This document shows, piece by piece, positions 8,966-15,987 of a stretch of DNA of 64,000 bases. Every line of letters starts with the position of its first letter. Position 1 is the stretch's first letter. This DNA comes from Geodermatophilus poikilotrophus (lineage in GTDB: Bacteria; Actinomycetota; Actinomycetes; Mycobacteriales; Geodermatophilaceae), in assembly GCF_900111455.1 (NCBI RefSeq), contig NZ_FOIE01000012.1, positions 1 through 64,000 on the forward strand. The letters are read 5' to 3'. Both the position numbers and the translations under genes were made by a program. The notes under the pieces were generated by a model. The model was not told the DNA's origin and ran no database searches. It saw only the letters and a list, made by a program, of their open reading frames with translations.

Positions 8966-9370
8966 TTATCGGCGCAGGGGACGCCGGATGGGATGCGATC
9001 CGTCGAGCAGCACCACCTGCGCGGAGCGCCAGTTGGCCGGGTTGACCACGAGCGGGGCCCGCAGGTTGGCCGTGGCCGCCGCCGGACCCTCGGCCGGCAC
9101 CGTCACCAGGCAGTACAGCCGTGCCTGCGCGGGGTCGTCGAGCTCGAGGTCTGCGGACACGGCCGCGGGCAGGGCTGGTGCGTAGTCCGGGAAGTACCTG
9201 CCCGGGTCGATCGCGAGGAAGCGTGGCCCCTCCGGCGCCATCGACTGCAGCCAGAACAGCCGACCGTCGCCGTCGGCGGTGACCAGCACGTAGTCGCGGT
9301 GGCCGGGGAAGCCCGGCAGCGCCTCGGTCATCGAGAGCAGGGGCAGGGTCGCGACGGCCGAGAGCGTCAT
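8966..9370 (-). CDS. fliW: Flagellar assembly factor FliW
   Basis: FliW binds CsrA and relieves its repression of flagellin; free flagellin competes for FliW, giving a homeostatic loop. 134 residues, close to the family norm of 130-150. Typical features are seen: LPGFPGHRDYVLV near the N-terminus, the FLWLQS-like segment LFWLQSMAPEGPRFLAIDP, and the C-terminal NLRAPLVVNPANWRSAQVVL, the most conserved FliW motif. Its ATG overlaps the flgL stop (ATGA), so it is coupled to flgL, and csrA follows. Confidence 0.94.
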   Translation of the reverse strand: MTLSAVATLPLLSMTEALPGFPGHRDYVLVTADGDGRLFWLQSMAPEGPRFLAIDPGRYFPDYAPALPAAVSADLELDDPAQARLYCLVTVPAEGPAAATANLRAPLVVNPANWRSAQVVLLDGSHPIRRPLRR

Positions 9371-10263
9371 CGCAGGAAGTCCACGAGCGTCGGCTGGATC
9401 ACCTGGGCGGTCGCCTGCAGCGCCGCCTTGTACCCGACCTCGGTCTGGCTGAGCTCCATGATCGTCTTCGCCAGGTCGATGTCCTCGACGTCCACGAGCT
9501 GCGAGGCCAGGGTCAGCTGCAGGTCGGTGTTGACCTGGCCGGCGGCCTCCATCCGGGCCGAGCGGGCGCCGACGGAGGCGGCCGCTCCGAGCAGCCGGTC
9601 GAGCGCCACGTCGAGCTTCGCGAGGTCACCGGCCAGCGCGGCGGGAGCGCCCTCGACGTCGGTGGCGATCTTGCCGACGAGACCGAACAGGTCCGGGTCG
9701 CCAGGGGTCGGCACGCCGAAGGCCTCGTGGCCTGTCACGTCGATGCGGATCCGATCGGAGTTCGAGACGCGGCGGGTGATCCCCTCACCCACGGGTGGCG
9801 CGCCGACGTAGGTGCCGTCGCCGGCGTACGCGGTCGAGCCCTGGGTCACGCCACCGAAGAGGGCGCGGTCGTTGATGCTCGAGTTGGCCACGCCCAGGAG
9901 GCTCTCGCGCAGGGCAGCGACCTCGACGGCGATCGCCTTCTGCGAGCTGGTCGACACCGCGCCGTCGTTCATGGCCTGCACGGTCAGCGCACGCACCCGC
10001 TGCACCTGGGCGACGGCCTCGTTCAGCGCGGTGTCGGTGGCGTCGAGCCAGCTCTGCCCGTCGGAGACGTTCTTCGCGAACTGCTGGACAGCGCTCTGGT
10101 CCTGACGGATCTGCAGCGCCTTGTTGGTGCCGGTCAGCGAGTCCGACGGCGCGCTGATCAACTTGCCGGAGGTCAGCTGCTGCTGCAGCTTCGCCACCGA
10201 CGAGAGGTTGTTGTTCAGGCCGAGGAGGGCGGTCTGCGTGACGGCCCGGTGGGTGATGCGCAC
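9367..10263 (-). CDS. flgL: Hook-filament junction protein FlgL
   Basis: Second junction protein between hook and filament; exported by the flagellar type III apparatus. 298 residues. The N-terminal helix RITHRAVTQTALLGLNNNLSSVAKLQQQLTSGK and the C-terminal helix (ETVMEL-like region KTIMELSQTEVGYKAALQATAQV) are the flagellin-like D0/D1 segments that flank a variable centre. Starts with GTG four bases after the flgK stop and overlaps fliW, so it belongs to the flgN-flgK-flgL-fliW-csrA operon. Confidence 0.95.
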   Translation of the reverse strand: MRITHRAVTQTALLGLNNNLSSVAKLQQQLTSGKLISAPSDSLTGTNKALQIRQDQSAVQQFAKNVSDGQSWLDATDTALNEAVAQVQRVRALTVQAMNDGAVSTSSQKAIAVEVAALRESLLGVANSSINDRALFGGVTQGSTAYAGDGTYVGAPPVGEGITRRVSNSDRIRIDVTGHEAFGVPTPGDPDLFGLVGKIATDVEGAPAALAGDLAKLDVALDRLLGAAASVGARSARMEAAGQVNTDLQLTLASQLVDVEDIDLAKTIMELSQTEVGYKAALQATAQVIQPTLVDFLR

Positions 10264-10267
10264 CAGG

Positions 10268-11716
10268 TCACCGCCCCACGACGCCGGTGCGGTTGATCAG
10301 GGTGTCCAGTGCCTCGTCGATCGCGGTCACCATGCGGGCGGCCGCACTGTAGGCGTGCTGGAAGGACAGCATGTTGGTCATCTCCTCGTCGAGGTTGACG
10401 CCGGACACGGACTCGCGGGCGGCGTCCACCTGGGTGGAGATCACCTTCTGCACCTGGACGTCGCGGCTCGCGACCGAGGCCTCCACACCGAGGGCGACCA
10501 CGAGCGCCCGGTAGGTGGCGTCCACGCCACCGGCCTCGAGGCTCAGGTCGAAGAACGCGTCGGCGTTGTCGCCGTCAGCGGAGGGCTGCCCGAGGGCGCC
10601 GGGGGCCGTCTTCGCCGCGGCGATGAGCTCGGGCTTGGTGACGCGGACGCTGATGTTGCCGGCGTCGACCTTGGTCAGGTCGACGACGGGGTTGCCGGAG
10701 CCGTCGTCCATGAGCGGCTCGGCCGCCCCCGACGCGCCGTGGACGTCGTAGCCCTGGGCCTGGACCGCGTTGATCCTGCCCACCAGGTCGCGGGCGAGCC
10801 CGTCGAGCGCGTCCCGGTAGCTGGGCAGGGTCATCGACAGCACCGTCAGGTGGCCGCCGGCGGTGCCGCCGACCGCGAGGGTGGTCCCGCCCGGGGCGGT
10901 GACCAGTCGCGGGTCGTCCCCGGTGCCGACCATGTCGGGGTCGTCGACCCCCGCCACGCGCAGGCCGAGGGCCGACGAACCCGCGACCAGCGTCGTGCCG
11001 CCGACGAGGACGTCGACCATGCCGTCGTCCGCGGCCACGGAGGTGGCCCCGACCTTCTCCGACAGCTGCACGACCAGCAGGTCCCGGCGGTCGGAGAGCT
11101 CGTTGGTGGGCAGCCCCGAGCGGCTGGCCTGGCGGATCTGGTGGTTCAGGTCAGCGATGGACGCCGCCGTCGTGTTCACCTCGGCAGCGAGGACCACGAC
11201 GTTGTCACGGGTCTGCTGCCACTGCTGGTCGAGGGTGGCCCGCGTGGTCTGCATGCCAGAGGCCAGGATGTCCAGCCGCTCGAGCACCTGACTCCGCACG
11301 GCCGGCTCCGTCGGGTCCGTGGCGTTCGCCAGTGCGCTGAAGCCGGCCCACACGTCGTCCAGCATGCTGCGGATGCCGGTCTCCCCCGGCTCGCGGAAGG
11401 CCGCCTCGACCTGGGCCAGCGCCTCGGAGGCGACGGTCAGCTGCGCGGTGCGCGCCGACTCGACCTGGCCGCGCCGCTCCAGGAACACGTCGCGGATGCG
11501 GTTGACCTGGTCGGCGTCCACGCCGCTGCCCACCGGGCTGCTCACCGAGTGGATCGCCGGGACGGCGGTGCCGCCCATGGCGCGCAGCTCGACGCGCTGC
11601 CGCGAGTAGCCGTCGGTGTTGACGTTGGCGATGTTCTGGCCGGTGACGTCCAGCCCGCGCTGCGAGGCCCACAGCGCCGTCCGGGCCGTGTTCAGCCCGC
11701 CGAAGGTGGAGCTCAC
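10268..11716 (-). CDS. flgK: Hook-associated protein FlgK
   Basis: First hook-filament junction protein. 482 residues from the GTG at 11716 (MSSTFGGLNTARTALWASQ), which overlaps the flgN stop. The N-terminus has the flagellar rod/hook motif (ALWASQRGLDVTGQNIANVNTDGYSRQ is the ANxxTxGY signature region) and the C-terminus the matching helix (VSGVNLDEEMTNMLSFQHAYSAAARMVTAIDEALDTLI). Secreted through the export gate with FlgN as its chaperone, which fits the gene order. Confidence 0.96.
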   Translation of the reverse strand: MSSTFGGLNTARTALWASQRGLDVTGQNIANVNTDGYSRQRVELRAMGGTAVPAIHSVSSPVGSGVDADQVNRIRDVFLERRGQVESARTAQLTVASEALAQVEAAFREPGETGIRSMLDDVWAGFSALANATDPTEPAVRSQVLERLDILASGMQTTRATLDQQWQQTRDNVVVLAAEVNTTAASIADLNHQIRQASRSGLPTNELSDRRDLLVVQLSEKVGATSVAADDGMVDVLVGGTTLVAGSSALGLRVAGVDDPDMVGTGDDPRLVTAPGGTTLAVGGTAGGHLTVLSMTLPSYRDALDGLARDLVGRINAVQAQGYDVHGASGAAEPLMDDGSGNPVVDLTKVDAGNISVRVTKPELIAAAKTAPGALGQPSADGDNADAFFDLSLEAGGVDATYRALVVALGVEASVASRDVQVQKVISTQVDAARESVSGVNLDEEMTNMLSFQHAYSAAARMVTAIDEALDTLINRTGVVGR

Positions 11717-12207
11717 AGGGCACCGTCCAGGGTGACCGCGCGGTGCGCGCGCTCGTCGCTGCGGCCGGTCGAGCCGTAGGTGCCGGCCGACGGCGCCTTG
11801 ACCGACAGCAACGCGTCGCCGATGGCGGACAGCCCGCCCTCGATCAGCTCGCGGTTGCTGTCGGCCAGCCCGCGCAGTTCCGTCACGAGCACCAGCAGCG
11901 TCTCGTGGTGCTTGGCGTACAGGTCGTTCCACGGCGCCGGCGCGGCCTCGGCGAGCTTGCGCAGCGAGGGGTTGACGCCGACACCCAGGCGCTCGGCGAG
12001 CACCTCGGTGGCCGCCGCCCGCTCGACCTCGAGGGTGCGCAACTGGTCGAGCACGACCTCGATCTCGTGCGCGATGCGCGCCAGCCAGCGGCTCTTGCCC
12101 GTGATGATCAGGTACTGCTTCTCCTCCGCCTTGAACAGCAGCAGGTCCAGCAGCTCCTGCTCGCGCCACAGCAACGTCGACAGGTGCTGGTAGTCCACGC
12201 CCCCCAC
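11713..12207 (-). CDS. flgN: FlgN-type flagellar export chaperone
   Basis: 164 residues, almost wholly helical, with Leu-rich heptads (LLWREQELLDLLLFKAEEKQYLI, VVLDQLRTLEVERAAATEVLAERLG) as in FlgN, which carries FlgK and FlgL to the export gate. The GTG at 12207 follows GAAGGACG; the GTG three codons later (12198) is an alternative. First gene of the flgN-flgK-flgL-fliW-csrA operon, preceded by a FliA/WhiG-type promoter at 12266-12292 that is divergent from that of the sigma gene. Confidence 0.88.
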   Translation of the reverse strand: MGGVDYQHLSTLLWREQELLDLLLFKAEEKQYLIITGKSRWLARIAHEIEVVLDQLRTLEVERAAATEVLAERLGVGVNPSLRKLAEAAPAPWNDLYAKHHETLLVLVTELRGLADSNRELIEGGLSAIGDALLSVKAPSAGTYGSTGRSDERAHRAVTLDGAL

Positions 12208-12265
12208 CGTCCTTCCGCTCTCCCCGGGGCAGGCGTCCGTGCTGCACGCGGGTTCTCACCGAGCA

Positions 12266-12292
12266 GCTTCGGCACCATCCGGGAGGCCTTGA
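12266..12292 (-). promoter_or_regulatory. FliA/WhiG-type promoter of the flgN operon
   Basis: On the minus strand, TCAA (12292-12289), a 15-nt spacer, then GCCGAAGC (12273-12266), about 58 nt before the flgN start. The -35 context GCTCAAGGC is identical to that at 29066-29074. It lies back to back with the sigma gene's own promoter. Confidence 0.65.
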
Positions 12293-12302
12293 GCCGAGGT
12301 GC

Positions 12303-12330
12303 TCAAGTCGGGACGCGTCCGTGCCGATCA
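12303..12330 (+). promoter_or_regulatory. FliA/WhiG-type promoter of the flagellar sigma gene
   Basis: TCAA (12303-12306), a 16-nt spacer, GCCGATCA (12323-12330). The expected transcription start, near 12336, lies 35 nt before the GTG at 12371 and downstream of the in-frame start at 12299, which supports the shorter protein. Implies that the factor activates its own gene. Confidence 0.65.
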
Positions 12331-12370
12331 GGGGGTGCCGTCCGGGCCCGCGCCTGCCGAGAAGGAGGAC

Positions 12371-13387
12371 GTGAGCCCATCGCGTGCACAGGCGACCCTG
12401 CGGTCCAGTGCCCCAGCCTCGCGCCTCCCCGTCGCTCCTGCCGCCGGCCTCCCTGCCCGGCCACGCGCGACCCGGGACACCGCGACCCGCGACACCTCCT
12501 CCCGGGACGTCGCCCACAGGGACGTGGACGCCCTGGTGACCGAGCACCTGCCCCTGGCGGCGTTCGCGGTCAACGCGGTCGCCTCGCGCATCTCGCTGCC
12601 CGCCCACGTCAGCCGCGAGGACCTGCTCTCCTGCGCGCGCGTGGCGCTGGTCGAGGTCGCCCGGCGCTTCGACCCGTCCGCGGGGGCGTCGTTCGCGACG
12701 TACGCCCTCGCCCGGCTGCAGGGCGCCGTCCTCGACGAGCTGCGCTCCGGTGACTGGGCCAGTCGCTCCGTGCGGGCCGCCGCCCGGCGCACCGACGCCG
12801 CGGCCGACGCCCTCGCCATCCAGCTGGGCCGCCCGCCGACGCGCGAGGAGCTCGCCGCGAGCCTCGGCATGGCGACCAGCGACCTGGACTCGCTGCAGGT
12901 CGACGTCCACCGCGCCGTCATGGTGAGCATCGACGCCGAGAGCGGCCCGCACGGCACCTCCCTCGACCTCCCCGACACCGGTGAGTCCCCGGAGCGGGCA
13001 CTGCTGCGCAGCGAGCGGTCCCGGACCCTGCACGAGGCGATCCGTCAGTTGCCCGACCGGCTCGACGAGGTCGTGGAGCGGAACTTCTTCGGCGGCGAGT
13101 CGCTCACCGACATCGCCGCCGACCTCGGCGTCACGCTCTCCCGCGTCTCGCAGATGCGCGCCCGTGCGCTGACCCTGCTGCACGCGGCGATGAGCGAGGT
13201 GTGGGAGGGCAGGCCGGTGCCGGCCGACGGCGGCGTGCGGGCGCGCAACCAGCAGCGCTCCTACGTCGACCGAGTCGCCGGTCGCAACGCCCCGCCGGCC
13301 GCGGCACCGCCGCTGCCCGTCGCCCGCCCTGCGGTCGTCCCGCCGCGCCGCAACCCGTGGGTGACGGCGACCGGCTGGAGCGCCTGA
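12371..13387 (+). CDS. fliA: Flagellar sigma factor, FliA/WhiG type
   Basis: 338 residues from the GTG at 12371, preceded by AAGGAGG (spacing only 2 nt). Residues about 52-120 are region 2 (LVTEHLPLAAFAVNAV, then EDLLSCARVALVEVARRFDPSAGASFATYALARLQGAVLDELR), 125-185 region 3 (RPPTREELAASLGM), and 215-275 region 4, whose helix-turn-helix is ESLTDIAADLGVTLSRVSQM. The layout without region 1 is that of group 3 sigma factors for motility and sporulation. A 60-residue Pro/Ala/Arg tail after region 4 is unusual. Matching promoters lie before flgN, fliC, flgB, flbD, fliM and this gene. No anti-sigma FlgM gene is in the window. A strong terminator follows. Confidence 0.92.
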   Translation: MSPSRAQATLRSSAPASRLPVAPAAGLPARPRATRDTATRDTSSRDVAHRDVDALVTEHLPLAAFAVNAVASRISLPAHVSREDLLSCARVALVEVARRFDPSAGASFATYALARLQGAVLDELRSGDWASRSVRAAARRTDAAADALAIQLGRPPTREELAASLGMATSDLDSLQVDVHRAVMVSIDAESGPHGTSLDLPDTGESPERALLRSERSRTLHEAIRQLPDRLDEVVERNFFGGESLTDIAADLGVTLSRVSQMRARALTLLHAAMSEVWEGRPVPADGGVRARNQQRSYVDRVAGRNAPPAAAPPLPVARPAVVPPRRNPWVTATGWSA

Positions 13388-13410
13388 ACCGGGCACCATC
13401 GGAACAGCGG

Positions 13411-13446
13411 AGCGCCCCGGGTCCTCGAACGAGGACCCGGGGCGCT
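13411..13446 (+). terminator. Intrinsic-type terminator after the sigma gene
   Basis: Perfect 17-bp inverted repeat (13411-13427 with 13430-13446) with a very short loop, 24 nt after the fliA stop. No U-run follows, as is usual in high-GC actinobacteria. The rest of the 13388-13598 gap holds only this and stem-loop repeat D. Confidence 0.85.
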
Positions 13447-13506
13447 GTGCTGTTGCCGGCCGGCCCGGCGGCTCATCAGGGCGACCCTGCGGCGAGGTCC
13501 CGCCGC

Positions 13507-13562
13507 GGCCCCGTCCAGGCACCGCATCGGAGCCTGCGGGGGCGGTGTCCTGGACGGGGTCC
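13507..13562. repeat. Long stem-loop repeat, copy D
   Basis: Arms GGCCCCGTCCAGG (13507-13519) and CCTGGACGGGGTCC (13549-13562). The loop core is more diverged (GGAGCCTGCGGG). Read on the minus strand, the GGACC end follows the stop of the glycosyltransferase gene at 13599 by 36 nt. Confidence 0.65.
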
Positions 13563-13598
13563 TCCCGCGGTGAGGAGGGCCGCGTCCTGCCACCTCCG

Positions 13599-14678
13599 TC
13601 AGGCCCCGATGCGGTCCGCGCGTGAGCGCTTCTCCCGCGCGGTGCGCCAGGCGGTGGCCCACAGCTCGGCGGTGTGCTCGGTGAGGTGCCGCGCCAGCAC
13701 CTGCTCGCGGTTGGCCGCCGCCTGCTCGCGACGCCAGTCGGCGTCCTCGATCGCACGGGTGAGCCCTGCGGCCCAATCGCGGGGGCGCCTGGCGCGGTAG
13801 CCGAGGCCCAGCCGCTCGTACTCCGCACTGAGCGACCGGACGGCGAAGACCCCGCGCGCGGAGTACTCGAGCACCTTCAGCCAGCTCTTGCAGTTGTTGA
13901 AGGTGTCGATGCGCAGCGGTGCGACACCGATGTCGAAGCGCTCACCGATCGCCGCGGCGTACCCGTCGACGTCCATGATCCAGGGAATCTGCAATGGGTC
14001 CTCGGTCAACCGCAGCATCTCGCGGGCGTTCTCGCCCTGCCCCAGGATCGCGAACCGGCTCCGGTCGCGGGTGCGGTCCAGCGCCTGCGGCAGTCCGCTG
14101 CCCATCTCCTGCAGGTCGTACGGGTGGGTGCCCACCGTCCCGGTCCAGCCGATGGTGAGCAGGTCCGGCTCGCGCTCGTAGGCCGGCGGCAGCTCGGCGA
14201 TCCGGCGCGGGATCGCGTTCGGCACCATCATCCCGTGCCCGCGGGCTCCGTACAGGGCCAGCAGGTTCGGGGTGGACACCGTAACGAAGTCGGCCTCGCG
14301 GACGCAGGCCTCCGCGATCCGCCCGACGCCCTTGCGGATCAGAGCGTCGTGCCCCTGGTGGCCGGGCGGGAGAGCGGTCAGGTGGTCGTCGACCTCGACA
14401 ACCACCGCGACGCCCTGGGCCTGCAGCAGCCGCAGGCACTGGAGCATCTCCCGGGTCTTGGGCAGCTGCAGGACGACGACGTCGGCGCCCTGGGCGTCGA
14501 CGTCGCGGACCACGAGCGGGCCCGCCGGGTCGTCCGGGTCGGGGGCCATGATCGTCTTGAGGCCGTGCTGGACGGTCACCTCGATCCCGAGGTCGGCCTC
14601 GGCGACCGCCCGCGCCGGCTCGGCGATCCGGTGGAACAGCGACCCGGTGAACATCGTGTGGGACAGGAGCACGTTCAT
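13599..14678 (-). CDS. Glycosyltransferase (GT-B fold, group 1-like), candidate flagellin modifier
   Basis: 359 residues from the ATG at 14678 (MNVLLSHTMFTGSLFHRIAEPA). The N-terminal half alternates strands and helices, with VVVEVDDHL and VTVSTPNLL, typical of GT-B donor/acceptor clefts; the C-terminal half has LTIGWTGTVGTHPYDL, a 'WxGtxxhxxDl' element seen in family 4 relatives, then FDIGVAPLRIDTFNNCKSWLKVLEYSARGVFAV, close to the EX7E region that binds the nucleotide sugar. Residue-level catalysis cannot be assigned. It lies head to head with fliC inside the flagellar locus, so glycosylation of flagellin is a reasonable guess, not shown. Followed on its strand by stem-loop repeat D. Confidence 0.78.
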   Translation of the reverse strand: MNVLLSHTMFTGSLFHRIAEPARAVAEADLGIEVTVQHGLKTIMAPDPDDPAGPLVVRDVDAQGADVVVLQLPKTREMLQCLRLLQAQGVAVVVEVDDHLTALPPGHQGHDALIRKGVGRIAEACVREADFVTVSTPNLLALYGARGHGMMVPNAIPRRIAELPPAYEREPDLLTIGWTGTVGTHPYDLQEMGSGLPQALDRTRDRSRFAILGQGENAREMLRLTEDPLQIPWIMDVDGYAAAIGERFDIGVAPLRIDTFNNCKSWLKVLEYSARGVFAVRSLSAEYERLGLGYRARRPRDWAAGLTRAIEDADWRREQAAANREQVLARHLTEHTAELWATAWRTAREKRSRADRIGA

Positions 14679-14940
14679 GGCAACAGACGTCCTCACGGCG
14701 CTCGGGCACCGAGCGCCATCTGTGTCGCCCGCGCCGGAGGCGCCGGACGGGGATCTGGTTGGCGAGGGCGTCGCCGGAGGCGAGTCCTCATTCCGGCCAC
14801 CATCCCGGCCGGCTGCCGTCCCCGTCGTCCACCCGTGGGGGACACGCCCGTCCTGCGCCCCCCGCGCCCCAACTGTCCACCTTGTCCCAGTGGCCGCGGG
14901 CTCGTCCGGGTGGTCCCCCGAAAAATCTCGGCGGTTCCCC
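14679..14940. other. Divergent intergenic region between glycosyltransferase and fliC
   Basis: The gap between the two start codons is 358 nt; its right part holds the fliC promoter and leader (listed separately). In the left 262 nt I see no gene and no convincing promoter for the glycosyltransferase. There is an A-rich tract (GAAAAATC, near 14919-14926), rare in this genome, just upstream of the fliC -35 box, where an UP-element-like role is possible. Confidence 0.5.
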
Positions 14941-14968
14941 TCAAGGTCCATACGGCCCCGGCCGTAAT
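14941..14968 (+). promoter_or_regulatory. FliA/WhiG-type promoter of flagellin
   Basis: TCAA (14941-14944), a 16-nt spacer, GCCGTAAT (14961-14968). Predicted start near 14975, giving a leader of about 62 nt before the fliC ATG at 15037. The -35 context CCTCAAGG closely matches those before flgN and flbD. Confidence 0.72.
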
Positions 14969-14981
14969 GACTCCTGCAAGG

Positions 14982-15031
14982 CCGCAGCACGGATGCAGCG
15001 GTTTCCGGATACGACCCGATTCCAAGGAGGA
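14982..15031 (+). promoter_or_regulatory. Candidate CsrA-binding leader of fliC
   Basis: CCGC-A-GCA (14982-14989) pairs with TGC-A-GCGG (14994-15001), leaving the loop CGGA: a GGA in a hairpin loop, the preferred CsrA site. Further GGA triplets lie at 15007-15009 and within the Shine-Dalgarno AAGGAGGA (15024-15031), 35 nt from the first. A CsrA dimer could bridge the hairpin and the ribosome site, as described for flagellin mRNA in Bacillus. csrA and fliW are encoded in this window. Confidence 0.6.
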
Positions 15032-15036
15032 ACACC

Positions 15037-15882
15037 ATGGGTCTGCGCGTCAACAACAACATCGCCGCGTTCAACGCCTACCGCAACCTGAACGTGACCG
15101 ATGGTGCGATGAGCAAGTCGCTGGAGAAGCTGTCCAGCGGTCTGCGCATCAACCGGGCCGCCGACGACGCCGCCGGCCTGGCCATCTCGGAGGGCCTGCG
15201 CTCGCAGATCGGTGGCCTCAAGGTCGCCGTCCGCAACGCGCAGGACGGCATCTCCGTCGTGCAGACGGCGGAGGGTGCGCTCACCGAGACGCACGCCATC
15301 CTGCAGCGCATGCGCGACCTCGCGGTGCAGGCGGGCAACGACGGCGCCCTGACCGACGAGGACAAGAAGAAGGCGAACGAGGAGTACCAGGCTCTCGCCC
15401 AGGAGCTGGGCGACATCGCCCTCAAGACCTCGTTCAACGGCACCAACCTGCTGAGCGGCGGTTACAACAAGAACTTCCAGGTCGGGGCCAACTCAGGCGA
15501 CACGCTGAACCTGACCATCGGCAACCTGACCGCCAGCGGCGGTGCGACCCCTGCGAACTCGCTCTTCGGGAGCGCTGGCGTCGGCAACATCTCCTCCGCC
15601 ACCACGGCCAACACCGCGATGAATGCGGTCACCAGCGCCATCGCGACCGTCTCCACCGAGCGCGCCAAGCTCGGTGCGGTCCAGAACCGGCTCGAGCACA
15701 AGATCAACAACCTGAACGCCACCGTCGAGAACCTCACCGCGTCGGAGAGCCGCATCCGCGACACCGACATGGCCGAGGAGATGGTGTCCTTCACCCGGTC
15801 GCAGATCCTGTCGCAGGCCGGTACGGCGATGTTGGCCCAGGCGAACCAGAGCTCGCAGGGCGTCCTGCAGCTCCTCCGGTGA
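15037..15882 (+). CDS. fliC: Flagellin
   Basis: Filament subunit, 281 residues, a compact flagellin with almost only D0/D1 domains. N-terminal MGLRVNNNIAAFNAYRNL and SLEKLSSGLRINRAADDAAGLAISEGLRSQ are canonical, as is the C-terminal RIRDTDMAEEMVSFTRSQILSQAGTAMLAQANQ, ending in Arg after LLQLL. The central variable part is only about 90 residues (TGNLTASGG...). Exported by the flagellar apparatus and capped by FliD. Strong Shine-Dalgarno AAGGAGG; preceded by a sigma-28-type promoter and a probable CsrA site, and followed by a clear terminator, so it is monocistronic. It is the only flagellin gene in the window. Confidence 0.98.
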   Translation: MGLRVNNNIAAFNAYRNLNVTDGAMSKSLEKLSSGLRINRAADDAAGLAISEGLRSQIGGLKVAVRNAQDGISVVQTAEGALTETHAILQRMRDLAVQAGNDGALTDEDKKKANEEYQALAQELGDIALKTSFNGTNLLSGGYNKNFQVGANSGDTLNLTIGNLTASGGATPANSLFGSAGVGNISSATTANTAMNAVTSAIATVSTERAKLGAVQNRLEHKINNLNATVENLTASESRIRDTDMAEEMVSFTRSQILSQAGTAMLAQANQSSQGVLQLLR

Positions 15883-15920
15883 CCTCGGTCCCTGAGCGCC
15901 TGATCGTCTAGCACCACCCG

Positions 15921-15951
15921 GTGAGGGGGGAGGCCCAGCCTCCCCCCTCAC
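15921..15951 (+). terminator. fliC terminator
   Basis: Perfect 14-bp stem (15921-15934 with 15938-15951) and a 3-nt loop, 38 nt after the fliC stop. It separates flagellin from fliD, which starts 37 nt further on. Confidence 0.88.
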
Positions 15952-15987
15952 TGGCGTACCCACCCCTGCCCCCGCCTGGAGGAACCC

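Noticed and set aside
12299-12370. Upstream start for the flagellar sigma gene at 12299
   Set aside because: It lies before the FliA-type promoter (12303-12330), so the transcript would not include it.
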